In this document: piece after piece, positions 35,768 to 45,056 of the stretch
Layout of the letters: the number at the start of each line of letters is the position of its first letter
How positions within the stretch are numbered: position 1 is the first letter of the stretch
Source of the DNA: Gp6-AA40 sp036802945
GTDB taxonomy: Bacteria; Acidobacteriota; Vicinamibacteria; Vicinamibacterales; UBA2999
Assembly: GCA_036802945.1 (NCBI GenBank)
Contig: DAIRVG010000013.1
Coordinates: forward strand, 4,812-68,811
DNA length: 64,000 nucleotides
Direction of reading: 5' to 3'
The notes under the pieces: generated by a model
Seen by the model: the letters and a program-made list of their open reading frames with translations, nothing else
What the model was told of the DNA's origin: nothing
Database searches by the model: none
Position numbers and translations under genes: made by a program

Positions 35768-36481
35768 ATGGACAGATCGTCGCCTGTTTTCAAGTTGCCC
35801 CATCGAGTGCGCGAAAAGGGACTGGTTGCAATTGCTGGATCTGTCGGGCGACGAGTCGCCAACGACCGCTTTCCGGCTAGGCTTCTGAGATTTCGCCGAA
35901 GTGTCTTATGTGGAATGAATGTGCCGGAGCCGACGCGAATCCCGGTACTTAGTGGCGTGACGTCCCGTTGCGTTGCGCTCGACGAACTTCATGAATTTAG
36001 TGATTTCCTATCCAGCTCGTCTCGCAATTCTCATTTCTTACAAGACGGTTCCATCTGCGCTGCGGCCATCGCGGAAGACAAAGTCGGTGCCGTTGCGTGG
36101 GCGAGACTTGGACCTCGTGAATGCGTGGTGGACGACAGCTATAGCCACGGCTTTCGGTGGCAGTTGGAAGCTGACGAAGCATGGCTCCACAATGGCGAAG
36201 CGCGAGCAGACTTGCAGGGGACCGGCGTTTATTTGTCGGCATTTAGGCGATTGCTGGAGGAATTGGATGCGCGTGGAGTAGTGCGTTGTTACGGACACAT
36301 CGCCGAGCACAACGCCGCTTCACTTAGTGCTCATCGCCGTTTGGGCCTGCGGCAACTCGCAACCCTGCAATATACCCGCGTCGCGGGCGTGGGCTTTTAT
36401 CGCTGGCGATCGCCACTCTGTTCTGGCAGCGTCTGGACGTTCAAGCGCAGTCTGCGCTTGCGCCCGGCGGATTTCCTTTGA
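35768..36481 (+). CDS. GNAT-like acyltransferase candidate
   Basis: A 237-residue protein. The C-terminal half looks like a GNAT fold: LQGTGVYLSAFRRLLEEL, then RCYGHIAEHNAASLSAHRRLG, where N-x-x-S-x-x-x-H/Y resembles the CoA/acyl-binding end of the fold. The N-terminus is basic and unmatched. It directly follows the ACP gene and overlaps the next frame by 4 nt. It may take the acyl group from ACP to the glycan; this is an inference from position. Confidence 0.68.
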   Translation: MDRSSPVFKLPHRVREKGLVAIAGSVGRRVANDRFPARLLRFRRSVLCGMNVPEPTRIPVLSGVTSRCVALDELHEFSDFLSSSSRNSHFLQDGSICAAAIAEDKVGAVAWARLGPRECVVDDSYSHGFRWQLEADEAWLHNGEARADLQGTGVYLSAFRRLLEELDARGVVRCYGHIAEHNAASLSAHRRLGLRQLATLQYTRVAGVGFYRWRSPLCSGSVWTFKRSLRLRPADFL

Positions 36482-36579
36482 AACCTGATAAGACTGGTCG
36501 CGTTCTCCGCGGACGAGGTTGTGGGCGGCTTTGCTCGCCTCAGGATTTCGAACTCCCCGTTTCAACCAAGCGAGGTCTC

Positions 36580-37437
36580 ATGAATGACAACCGAATTTCT
36601 GACGATTTCGAACACGACTTCCTGGCCAAAGGACTCGATCAGCAGATTCGGAGTTGCGCGAGCTATGTTTTGACCCCGCTGTTCCTGGAGTCGCTCCGCA
36701 CACACCAGCCTGTGCTGGAGGCTGGTTGCGGCAGTGGGCGGTGGATGCACTTCTTCAAGCCACAAGGGATCGAAGTCGTCGGCGTGGATTGGAGCACCTC
36801 GTTACGGGACCGCTCCCGGGCGCACGATCCGGCGGTCCAATTTGACACAGGGGATCTGCGGGCGCTGCCCTACCCCGATGGCGCATTCGGCGCGATCATC
36901 GCCCTGGGTTCGCCGGAGCATGTGTTGGAGGGACCGAGCAAGATCTACCAGGAATTCCACCGCGTCATTCGGCCTGGCGGCGTTGGAATCATCACCGTCC
37001 CCTACCTCTCGCGATTTCGGGGGCTGACCTACACGCTTACGGCTGAACCCACCCGGCGGCTCAAACGAAACCGGTGGCTTCGCCGGATGGCAAAGAAACC
37101 GCCCTTGAAAAACGGTAATCCCATTTCATACCGGGAGATGATGGCCAAGAAGTATCGCCCGGATGTTTGCATGGAACTGGATTTCGACGGCTTTTTTTAC
37201 GAATACCAATTCACCAAAGCTCAATTGAGGGAGGAACTACAAAGAGCTGCGTTCAAAGTGGACCGCCTTTTCGCCTTCAGCGGCGAACATGGCATCGTTA
37301 TCACCCTCGGGTCGTTGGCTGGACGGATAGACCGGCAAACCTACCAAATCGACCTGACTTGGCTGGGCAAGCTGCTCCTGCGTCTCCTTTCGGTGGACGG
37401 AACCGGCCACATGCTTTGCGCCGTTGTTTCGAAATGA
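36580..37437 (+). CDS. SAM-dependent methyltransferase
   Basis: A 285-residue class I methyltransferase. Motif I is PVLEAGCGSGRWMHFF, then VVGVDWSTSLRDRSRA, FDTGDLRALPYPDGAFGAII, and RVIRPGGVGIITVPYL. A C-terminal extension has basic patches and hydrophobic ends. The ATG at 36580 has GAGG 5 nt upstream and is preferred over 36478. It is the last plus-strand gene of the second glycan block, and the downstream beta-helix gene is convergent. Confidence 0.87.
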   Translation: MNDNRISDDFEHDFLAKGLDQQIRSCASYVLTPLFLESLRTHQPVLEAGCGSGRWMHFFKPQGIEVVGVDWSTSLRDRSRAHDPAVQFDTGDLRALPYPDGAFGAIIALGSPEHVLEGPSKIYQEFHRVIRPGGVGIITVPYLSRFRGLTYTLTAEPTRRLKRNRWLRRMAKKPPLKNGNPISYREMMAKKYRPDVCMELDFDGFFYEYQFTKAQLREELQRAAFKVDRLFAFSGEHGIVITLGSLAGRIDRQTYQIDLTWLGKLLLRLLSVDGTGHMLCAVVSK

Positions 37438-37574
37438 ACTCCGGGTGGCAATCGTCCTGACCAGGAATCCGAAGGATGTCTCGCTTGGGTCGGCCGTTCG
37501 AAGACCCATCTGATCCAGCGTCGATGGCCGGCACCGTTGGTTGAAGAACGCAAATGCGATCCTAGTTAACGTCC

Positions 37575-39335
37575 TTACTGCGAGGTTATACGCAGACTTC
37601 TGGGTGCCGCAGGCGGAGTTCCGATTCCTCTAGTACCAGTTGTCTGATACGCGCCCAGGTCAGAACTTGCACCGACAGCCGGTCTTGGCACTCCATCAGC
37701 TGCCTTCCGAATATCAAGGCCGTATAGACTCAGAAAGGTATCGTAGACTGATTCAACAGTCCCCGCGTTAGTGCCTGGAGACACGCTGTTCAGGTGAAAA
37801 TCCCCAGTAGTTGCATTGACGAAGCTAGGGGAGGCCACGATCGTGTTCAGTCCCTTCCCAGTTGCGCTCTGGAAGCTGCTCACACTGGTAAAGGTTGCGG
37901 CGCTACCCCAGGACAATCGTGGAGCTTCGCCGATGAGCGTGTTCTTCAGCGTAGATGCGGCGGTAGAATTGACGCTTTCTAGAAATATGTGACGTCCCCC
38001 CGCGGCTGAAAGCCCCGCGATGATGTTGTTGGCGGCGTACACATTTCCACCGCCTGGAAGATTGATCCCTCCTTCGATGTCATACACGGTGTTATCCACG
38101 ACCCAGCGATTGACGCCGCCAGCCATCATGAACGCGGCGTTGGACCACGCGGAGTTGGGATTGAATCCACCCGAGAAGGCGTGAATATTATGAATGACAT
38201 TGCCGACAAAATAGGAATTTGTGCCGGTGCCCAGGCCGCTGTCACTCGAAAGTCCGATCCCGAAGTCGTTGTCGTAGATGTGATTGAACAGAAACCAGAT
38301 TCGTTCCGGGGCATATTGGAAGCCCATCCCAGAGCCGTAAGAGGAATTCCCCCGTCGATGCCCGTAGACAACATTCTGCGAGAAGATTACGTCTACAGCC
38401 TGCTTGCTCCAGAAGCCTGATTGTTTGTTGTGATGGGAGACATTACGACCGACGTAGATGTGATTAACCGAGGCTTGCCTGGTAGGATTGCCCGCGGCGA
38501 TTTGGATGCCGTCGCCGCTGTTGCGATAAAACTCGCTGTCCAAGATCCAAATGTGGTCGGCCCCTCCATTCCATCCGATCCCGATTCCATGTTTGTCCTG
38601 ATCGAAGGCAGCGTTGACGTCGCCATTGTCGTGGATGACGCAACCCAACACGACGAAGTTAGTAGTGATTGCTGGATAAGCCCAGCTTCCAATGAACATT
38701 CCACCGCTCGTCAGTGTTCCCCGCACCTCAGAGTTCCTGAGAGCGCCAGTGTTGACGGGAGCAATAATAGCTACACCACAACAGGCAAATGTGATGTTTT
38801 CCACGATGAAGTACGTGCCAGAAATCTCCCAACCCGCTGTTACAACAGGTCTGGAGCTGGAATTGGCGCCGCGCACAAATACAGGAGCGGTGCTCGTGCC
38901 ATTCAGATGAAGCGTATAGGGACTCGTGTGCGCCCTCGAATACGCACCACGAAGCTCCACCACCGATCCTGCGGGGACGATGTTGGGAATTGTCTTCCGT
39001 GGCTGTCCGGGCCATCCATGAGGATTGTTCGTGTCGGTCGCCGCAGCCACTGTTGAATCGACATAGTAGAAACCAGGTACATCTTGGATCCACGGGGAAG
39101 GATCACTCGGGGCGACCTGTGTGATTCCCCACGGTGGCACTGGAATCCCGATCGGTGGCTGCCATTGCGCGGGGGCTACATCTTGGATCGGCGGGGAAGG
39201 ATCAATCGGTGCGATCTGCTTGATTTCCCACGGTGGCACAGGAATCCCGATCGGTGGCTGCCCTTGCGCGAGGGCCGCAACCGAGATGCACACAATAAGA
39301 ACGACGCCAATCGCGCTGGCTCGAAACGCCTTCAT
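37575..39335 (-). CDS. Secreted right-handed beta-helix protein with N-terminal Pro-rich repeats
   Basis: A 586-residue exported protein. The signal peptide ends near VAALAQG. Residues 26-88 are two Pro-rich 33-residue repeats (QPPIGIPVPPW, then IAPIDPSP or VAPSDPSP, then IQDV). A pectate-lyase-like solenoid starts at FYYVDSTVAAATDTNN and continues with WILDSEFYRNSGDGIQIA, NHIYVGRNVSHHNKQSG and similar coils, ending with DFHLNSVSPGTNAG and a dockerin-free tail. It is distinct from the 595-2601 protein, which lacks the Pro-rich repeats. Together the two flank the glycan blocks. The role is probably glycan cleavage or binding. Confidence 0.85.
   Translation of the reverse strand: MKAFRASAIGVVLIVCISVAALAQGQPPIGIPVPPWEIKQIAPIDPSPPIQDVAPAQWQPPIGIPVPPWGITQVAPSDPSPWIQDVPGFYYVDSTVAAATDTNNPHGWPGQPRKTIPNIVPAGSVVELRGAYSRAHTSPYTLHLNGTSTAPVFVRGANSSSRPVVTAGWEISGTYFIVENITFACCGVAIIAPVNTGALRNSEVRGTLTSGGMFIGSWAYPAITTNFVVLGCVIHDNGDVNAAFDQDKHGIGIGWNGGADHIWILDSEFYRNSGDGIQIAAGNPTRQASVNHIYVGRNVSHHNKQSGFWSKQAVDVIFSQNVVYGHRRGNSSYGSGMGFQYAPERIWFLFNHIYDNDFGIGLSSDSGLGTGTNSYFVGNVIHNIHAFSGGFNPNSAWSNAAFMMAGGVNRWVVDNTVYDIEGGINLPGGGNVYAANNIIAGLSAAGGRHIFLESVNSTAASTLKNTLIGEAPRLSWGSAATFTSVSSFQSATGKGLNTIVASPSFVNATTGDFHLNSVSPGTNAGTVESVYDTFLSLYGLDIRKAADGVPRPAVGASSDLGAYQTTGTRGIGTPPAAPRSLRITSQ
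39078..39272 (-). repeat. Two 99-bp tandem repeats in the beta-helix gene
   Basis: The segments beginning at 39078 and 39177 share most bases across about 85 nt each, offset by exactly 99 nt. They encode the two Pro-rich 33-residue repeats after the signal peptide. The length is a multiple of three, so copy number can change without a frameshift. Confidence 0.7.
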
Positions 39336-39817
39336 TAGAAGTCTCCTTGGACGAATTGCCCACGAACCCGAGTGGCATGTACCGTACCGTGGGGTTTCTA
39401 TCGTACCGCGCGTCTTCTCTAGCCGAGTGGCCCTGTTTCCTCAGTCCGAAGCCGGCGGACCCTTGCTTCACCGGTAGTACTTTGGCACGCCGTTTCATGC
39501 GTGCTCACCCGTCTGACAGCCATTGTTGTAACCGACATTACAATACTGAGTTGAACAGCGCCCCGTTTCGATCATTCAACGCAGCGGCTGAACTTTCGTA
39601 ACGCCATGAATACGGTGGCCCACTTGACCTGTCTGGGGCCCCCTCGCCGGCAGCGCGCTCATTCACAAGAGCGGTCACAGCAGCGGTTGACGTCCAACGG
39701 CGAATCCGCTTCGGCGTCGCCTTCGAGCAAACAGGTTTGCAATGCGGTAACTCTCGTGGCAAACGCAAACTCCGAAGGTCGCTCCCCATGCGACGGTAGA
39801 CCCCGACAGGCCAGTAC
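39336..39817. other. Divergent intergenic region, no gene supported
   Basis: 482 nt between the beta-helix gene (minus) and the WcaJ-type gene (plus). It should hold both promoters. I saw a TGGCACG at 39483 but no -12 box at the required spacing. Short open frames have no recognisable product. No repeats or terminators stand out. Confidence 0.5.
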
Positions 39818-41257
39818 ATGATTCGTCTCCGCCACAAGATCCTACTCCACGCCTTTCAGGTCCTAGACCAGGTCATCCTCATCGGCGTGTTCCTAGGATG
39901 GTACCTCCTGTTGCCCGAGGGCGGTGAGCCGAGAAACGTCGGGGAATTGCTGCGACGAAATTTCGACGGCCAGGAAATCATGGGGATGGCCTTGCTGGCC
40001 CTGGGTTGGTACCTAATCTTTGTATCCAACGTCCATTACCAAGGCAACCGCTTTACCTCGCTGGCTTCGCAGGCGCTGGAACTGATCAAATCCAACAGCC
40101 TGGCCACGTTCCTCTTATTCGTGGTGCTAGTGACGTTCGGGCGGCACGGCTTCGACAATGTTCAGATCATTCTCTTCTGGGCGACCAGCATCGTGGCCGG
40201 CCTCGCGACCCGCGTCATGCTGCGACTCATGCTCATGCGCCTTCGTAGTTCTGGCAAGAACAATCGCCATATCCTCTTCGTCGGCACCAACCAAAGAGCC
40301 GTGGCCCTAGCCCACAGCGTGGCTGAGCGGCCCGAACTCGGGTACCGCATTGAGGGCTTCTTGGCCGAAGACAACTTCGGTTCAGAAAAACAACTTGTCC
40401 ATCTCCGTTGGCCGATCCTAGGCACGATCGCGGACATGCGTAAGATCCTGGAAGACGACATCATCGATGAAGTGATGATCTGCCTGCCATTGGCTGAACA
40501 TTTCCTCCAGATCTATAGGCTGGTCGGACTCTGCCAGGAGCGAGGGGTCGTCGTCCGCATCCGACCGGAAATCTTTGACGTGAAAGCGCTGTCCAAGTCC
40601 CAGATCGAGCTGTTCGAAGGCGAGTACATCGTCACCTTCTTCCGTGAAAACCTACTTGGCCAGCTGTTGGTGAAACGGCTCATCGACGTGGCGGCGGCCG
40701 CCACGCTGCTAGCCCTCCTCAGCCTCCCGATGTTACTGGTCGCAATCCTGATCAAACTCGACAGCCCCGGCCCCATCTTGTTCGTCCAGGAACGGATCGG
40801 CATGAACAAACGCCGCTTCAAACTCCTCAAATTCAGGTCCATGGTCGCCGACGCGGAAGCAAAGAGAGCCTCCCTCCAGACCCTCAACGAGATGGACGGC
40901 CCCGTCTTCAAGGTCAGAGATGATCCACGAACGACACGCGTCGGCAGATTCATCCGCCGCGCGAGCATCGACGAACTCCCCCAGCTCGTGAACGTTCTCA
41001 AAGGCGACATGAGCCTGGTCGGTCCACGCCCTCCGCTGCCGTCCGAGGTGGACCAGTACGAATGGATCAACCGCAAGCGCATTTCGATCATGCCGGGAAT
41101 TACGTGCCTCTGGCAGATCAGTGGCCGCAACGAGGTCTCCTTCAAGGAGTGGATGGAACTCGACCGGCAGTACATCGAGAGCTGGTCCCTCTGGCTCGAC
41201 CTCAAGATTCTAGTGAAAACGATCCCCGTCGTGCTCTTTGGTAAAGGCGCACGGTGA
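39818..41257 (+). CDS. WcaJ-type undecaprenyl-phosphate sugar phosphotransferase
   Basis: A 479-residue polytopic priming enzyme. Four to five membrane helices fill residues 1-145, a nucleotide-binding-like domain follows (HILFVGTNQRAVALAHSV), and the catalytic bacterial sugar-transferase domain ends the chain: GPILFVQERIGMNKRRFK, KFRSMVADAE, DELPQLVNVLKGDMSLVGPR, PGITCLWQISGRNEVSF. It starts lipid-linked repeat synthesis with a hexose-1-phosphate. The next gene overlaps its stop by 1-4 nt. It is the second priming enzyme in the window. Confidence 0.93.
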   Translation: MIRLRHKILLHAFQVLDQVILIGVFLGWYLLLPEGGEPRNVGELLRRNFDGQEIMGMALLALGWYLIFVSNVHYQGNRFTSLASQALELIKSNSLATFLLFVVLVTFGRHGFDNVQIILFWATSIVAGLATRVMLRLMLMRLRSSGKNNRHILFVGTNQRAVALAHSVAERPELGYRIEGFLAEDNFGSEKQLVHLRWPILGTIADMRKILEDDIIDEVMICLPLAEHFLQIYRLVGLCQERGVVVRIRPEIFDVKALSKSQIELFEGEYIVTFFRENLLGQLLVKRLIDVAAAATLLALLSLPMLLVAILIKLDSPGPILFVQERIGMNKRRFKLLKFRSMVADAEAKRASLQTLNEMDGPVFKVRDDPRTTRVGRFIRRASIDELPQLVNVLKGDMSLVGPRPPLPSEVDQYEWINRKRISIMPGITCLWQISGRNEVSFKEWMELDRQYIESWSLWLDLKILVKTIPVVLFGKGAR

Positions 41258-42024
41258 TGAAACGCGTGGACTTCCTCGGGTGTCCAATCGATCTCTATAC
41301 CAGTGCTGATTTGCTCACGGAGCTGAACTCTAAAATCGTCCGCAGAGCCGGCGCGCATGTCATCCATTTCGTCAATGGCAACAAAATCGCTAAGGCCCGC
41401 GAGGACTCGGCCATGCGCGATATCTTGTGGCGGGGAGACTACGTCCTGGCCGACGGTCAGCCGCTACTTCCCATGGCGCGTATGCTCGGAATCCGTATTC
41501 CTGAGCGAATCGACGGAATCGGTCTCATGAACAGACTCCTAACCTTGGCCGACGAGAACCAATACCGAGTCTACCTTCTCGGAGCGCGGCAGGACATTCT
41601 GGAGAAGTGTGTAAGCATAATCCGACAGCGCTATCCGAATGTGCGGCTGGCCGGAAGCCGGAACGGTTATTTTCAGGAAGCTGACTTGCCAGAAATCGTT
41701 GCGCAGATCAACGCTGTCAGCCCGAATATTCTGTTCATCGGAATCCCGTCGCCCACTAAGGAACAATTTGCCGATCAATGGAAGAATGATATCCACGCCA
41801 CCATCATCCAAGGCGTCGGTGGCAGCTTCGACGTGCTCGCTGGACTCGTCCCGCGCGCTCCCCTTTGGATGCAACGTTTTGGACTCGAGTGGTTCTATCG
41901 CGTCCTGCAGGAGCCCCGGAGAATGTTCTGGCGCTACGCCAAGACCAATGCGCAGTGCCTCTGGATCTTCGCCCACGCTCTGGTCAAAAAGTACGGGGAG
42001 CTCAACCGTCCTCTTCCATTTTGA
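41254..42024 (+). CDS. WecG/TagA/CpsF-family glycosyltransferase (GT26)
   Basis: A 256-residue GT26 enzyme. Family marks are VDFLGCPIDLYT at the start, FVNGNKIAKAREDSAMRDIL, YVLADGQPLLPMARMLGI, RIDGIGLMNRLLTLA and YRVYLLGARQDILEKCV, then ILFIGIPSPTKEQF and GVGGSFDVLAGLVPRAPLWM. It adds the second sugar to the priming lipid. The start is GTG 41254 or ATG 41257, overlapping the WcaJ-type stop. The tandem arrangement with a priming transferase is standard. Confidence 0.94.
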   Translation: MMKRVDFLGCPIDLYTSADLLTELNSKIVRRAGAHVIHFVNGNKIAKAREDSAMRDILWRGDYVLADGQPLLPMARMLGIRIPERIDGIGLMNRLLTLADENQYRVYLLGARQDILEKCVSIIRQRYPNVRLAGSRNGYFQEADLPEIVAQINAVSPNILFIGIPSPTKEQFADQWKNDIHATIIQGVGGSFDVLAGLVPRAPLWMQRFGLEWFYRVLQEPRRMFWRYAKTNAQCLWIFAHALVKKYGELNRPLPF

Positions 42025-42165
42025 ACTCTGTGGTGATACCGGCAGCTATACATACTTCTGATGCGCGGTATCGTCGCCGTCAGTCAGTCACAATGTGTCT
42101 ATCGTTGAATCTTTCGCGAGGCTCAGTTCGCGCATTCTCCAAGGGTGATTCGCGGGAGCGTCGTC

Positions 42166-43011
42166 ATGAATGAATCTGAAATTCAAAGCTTCTGGAATCA
42201 ATATCCCTGTGGAGATTTGGAGGTTGGTGGTCTCCAACAACGCCGTGGGGATTACGAGGCGTTCTTTACCGATTACGACGGTTTCCGATACCGCAAAGAA
42301 GCCCATATCCTACGGTGCCTCGACCGCATTGACTTCAACGAAAAGCAAGTTCTTGAAATCGGATTGGGACAGGGGGCTGATTCAGAGCAACTCATAAGGC
42401 GCGGCGCTATTTGGTCCGGCCTTGACCTTACCTCCGAGTCCGTCGCCCGAGTACGAACACGCCTCTCCCTGCGCAAACTACCTCACCAATCTGTCAAAGA
42501 AGGAAGCGTCCTTTCGATTCCTTATGACGACAATAGCTTCGATATTGTGTTCAGTCACGGTGTTCTGCACCATGTTCCTGATATTTTAGCGGCTCAACGG
42601 GAGATCCATCGTGTCTTGAAGCCAACCGGAGAATTGATTGTCATGCTGTATGCGCGCCGATCATTGAACTATGTGCTCTCAATCGGTGTCGCGCGGCGAC
42701 TTGGTCTAGTCGCGCTTTATCTGATGAACCGCGCTCCGGCTGGTATTCTTGGACAGCATCTCGAGAACGCACATGCCGTTGGGCTGTGGCAGTACATCCA
42801 AATGGGACATTTCATTCACAAGAACACCGACGGACCGCTAAACCCCTACTCGAAGGTCTATGACTTGCCTGCGGTTAGAAAAGACTTTCCAAGTTTCGAT
42901 GTCGTTCGGGTCTATAAACAGTTCATGCACGCACCGCCACTTCCCGTCAGTTGCCTACCCTTTGAGCGTTGGCTTGGATGGCACTTGTGGGTACACATGC
43001 AGCCCACTTAA
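42166..43011 (+). CDS. SAM-dependent methyltransferase
   Basis: A 281-residue class I methyltransferase. It opens MNESEIQSFWNQYPCG, and has QVLEIGLGQGADSEQLIRRG (motif I), GLDLTSESVARVRTRL, IPYDDNSFDIVFSHGVLHHV and RVLKPTGELIVMLYARRS. A start at 42166 is preferred over 42145 because GGGAG lies about 8 nt upstream. By context it probably methylates a sugar or a lipid-linked intermediate. Confidence 0.87.
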   Translation: MNESEIQSFWNQYPCGDLEVGGLQQRRGDYEAFFTDYDGFRYRKEAHILRCLDRIDFNEKQVLEIGLGQGADSEQLIRRGAIWSGLDLTSESVARVRTRLSLRKLPHQSVKEGSVLSIPYDDNSFDIVFSHGVLHHVPDILAAQREIHRVLKPTGELIVMLYARRSLNYVLSIGVARRLGLVALYLMNRAPAGILGQHLENAHAVGLWQYIQMGHFIHKNTDGPLNPYSKVYDLPAVRKDFPSFDVVRVYKQFMHAPPLPVSCLPFERWLGWHLWVHMQPT

Positions 43012-43079
43012 AGCAAAGTGAGAATCTGCGCCGCTGTTTCTCGATCATCACTGACGCGGATCTCAGCTAGGTCAAGGTC

Positions 43080-45020
43080 ATGTGCGGAATCGCAGGATTC
43101 GTTGGAGGTGGCACGGTAGCGCGTCTTCAGGAGATGTGCGGCACGCTCCGTCATCGCGGCCCGGACGACGAGGGTTTCTACGTTCGTCCAGGTGTCGGTC
43201 TGTCCATGCGGCGACTGTCTGTTATCGACCTGCTCACGGGCCGACAGCCGATTGCGAACGAAGCCGGTGACGTCTGGGTTGTGTTCAACGGTGAGATCTA
43301 TAACTACCAGGAGCTGCGGGCCGACCTAGCAAAAAGGGGCCACACGTTTCGTACCGCTTCGGACACTGAAACAATCGTCCACCTCTACGAGGACTACGGC
43401 GACGATTGCCTTCAACACATGCGGGGCATGTTCGCGTTTGCCCTCTGGGACGAGCGCCGACAGCGCCTGTTGATCGCACGCGACCGTATCGGGGAAAAAC
43501 CGCTGTTCTACGCACAGACCGGCAACGGCCTCTTCTTCGGATCGGAGATCAAAGCGATCTTGCCTGCATGCGGCAAGCGCAGTGTTGACCCGCAGGCGGT
43601 TTGCGACTACCTCGCTGCCGGTTACGTGCCTGGCAGTCGGACGTTCTACCAGGGGATCGCCAAGTTGCCCCCTGGTCATCTCCTGGTTCACGAACGCGGG
43701 CAGCTGACAGTCTCCCGCTATTGGAGTGCGACGCCGCGCGCGACGGGCCCGGCTCAGTCGTTGTCGGAAGCGAGCGACGAGCTTGCTGGTCGGCTTGAGG
43801 AAGTCGTACGCCTTTGTCTGAAGAGTGACGTCGAGGTCGGAGCTTTTCTCAGCGGCGGCGTTGACTCCTCCGTACTCGTAGCCCTGATGCGTCGGCAAGC
43901 TGTCAATGTCAAGACATTCTCGGTCGGGTACCGCGGCGTGGCGGCGGGCTTTAACGAGTTCCGCTACGCGCGCCGGGTTGCAGATCTCGTAGGAACGGAA
44001 CACCGCGAGCTCGTGCTCGACGGACGCTCCAGCATGGAGCTGCTGCCTCGCATTCTGTCGCACTACGACGAGCCCCATGGCGAACCTACTTCGATCCTAG
44101 TCTACCTTCTCTCGGAGTTCACGCAACGCCACGTGAAGGTGGCCGTCGGTGGCACCGGTGGCGACGAAATCTTCTTCGGTTATCCCCGACACTTGGGAAT
44201 CCGGTTGCTCGAGTGGTACCGTCGCGTCCCGCGCATCGTCCGTGTAGGGGTCGTCGAGCGCGTCATCCATCGCTGGCCGGAGTCGACAACGGGCAGCCGA
44301 TTCGCAAAGCGGGCCAGGCGCTTTATCGACGGCAGCCGAGGCTCATCGGCCGAGGCATATCTGTCGTGGGTGAGTCTCCTACATGCCGACATTCGCGATG
44401 CGGTGTTGTCGAATCAAGTGAAGGCCAACGTTGAGGACGCTTCTGGCGAGCTATTCCTTCGACAGCACCTCCTCGGTGGATCTGGCGCGTCCGTTCTGGA
44501 CCGTGCGGCCGGACTCGATATCGAAGGCTATTTACCAGAATATCAGCTGACCTACGTCGACCGCATGAGCATGGCGCACGGACTCGAAGTCAGATCCCCG
44601 CTCTGTGACTACCAGTTGGTCGATTTCGTCCGCTCGCTCCCGGTCGACTACAGACTCCACAAGATGACGAATAAGTACATCTTCAAGGAGGTTGCGCGCC
44701 GGTGGCTGCCGTCCGATATCGTAGATAGGCGAAAGGTCGGGTTCGACTCCCCCATTGGGCAGTGGTTCAAGGAGGACCTGAAGCCGTTCATCCGAGGCTT
44801 TCTTTCGCCTGAGCAGCTTCGCAGTTCGAAGCTGCTGGACCCGCAGGCCGTGCAGGTTCTGATCGAGACGCACCTCTCGGGTGAGCGCGACTACTCGCTC
44901 CAGTTGTGGAGCCTGCTGGCACTCGAGGGCTGGTACCGAATGTACATCGAAGACGGCGTGGCGAACGGCGCTGACTACGCGATTACCGATTTCCGCGGGG
45001 TGGAATCCGCGACCGCCTGA
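43080..45020 (+). CDS. Asparagine-synthase-type amidotransferase (XrtA-associated)
   Basis: A 646-residue glutamine-dependent amidotransferase. The mature N-terminal Cys is residue 2 (MCGIAGFVGGG), with GPDDEGFY, NGEIYNYQELR and DRIGEKPLFY in the glutaminase domain. The synthetase domain has the SGGVDSS PP-loop (EVGAFLSGGVDSSVLVALM) and VAVGGTGGDEIFFGYPR. Exosortase loci regularly carry this amidotransferase; the acceptor could be a sugar carboxylate of the EPS. It ends the plus-strand block and converges on the YdjM-like gene with a 36-nt gap. Confidence 0.93.
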   Translation: MCGIAGFVGGGTVARLQEMCGTLRHRGPDDEGFYVRPGVGLSMRRLSVIDLLTGRQPIANEAGDVWVVFNGEIYNYQELRADLAKRGHTFRTASDTETIVHLYEDYGDDCLQHMRGMFAFALWDERRQRLLIARDRIGEKPLFYAQTGNGLFFGSEIKAILPACGKRSVDPQAVCDYLAAGYVPGSRTFYQGIAKLPPGHLLVHERGQLTVSRYWSATPRATGPAQSLSEASDELAGRLEEVVRLCLKSDVEVGAFLSGGVDSSVLVALMRRQAVNVKTFSVGYRGVAAGFNEFRYARRVADLVGTEHRELVLDGRSSMELLPRILSHYDEPHGEPTSILVYLLSEFTQRHVKVAVGGTGGDEIFFGYPRHLGIRLLEWYRRVPRIVRVGVVERVIHRWPESTTGSRFAKRARRFIDGSRGSSAEAYLSWVSLLHADIRDAVLSNQVKANVEDASGELFLRQHLLGGSGASVLDRAAGLDIEGYLPEYQLTYVDRMSMAHGLEVRSPLCDYQLVDFVRSLPVDYRLHKMTNKYIFKEVARRWLPSDIVDRRKVGFDSPIGQWFKEDLKPFIRGFLSPEQLRSSKLLDPQAVQVLIETHLSGERDYSLQLWSLLALEGWYRMYIEDGVANGADYAITDFRGVESATA

Positions 45021-45056
45021 CGTGGGCGGTCGATCCCCGAGGTCCGCGACGAGGAG

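Noticed and set aside
39483..39500. TGGCACG near 39483 as a promoter for the WcaJ-type gene
   Set aside because: No GC doublet at the required distance, and it lies over 300 nt from the start.
39606..39821. 71-codon frame before the WcaJ-type gene
   Set aside because: No recognisable protein, atypical codon use, and it runs into the true gene start.
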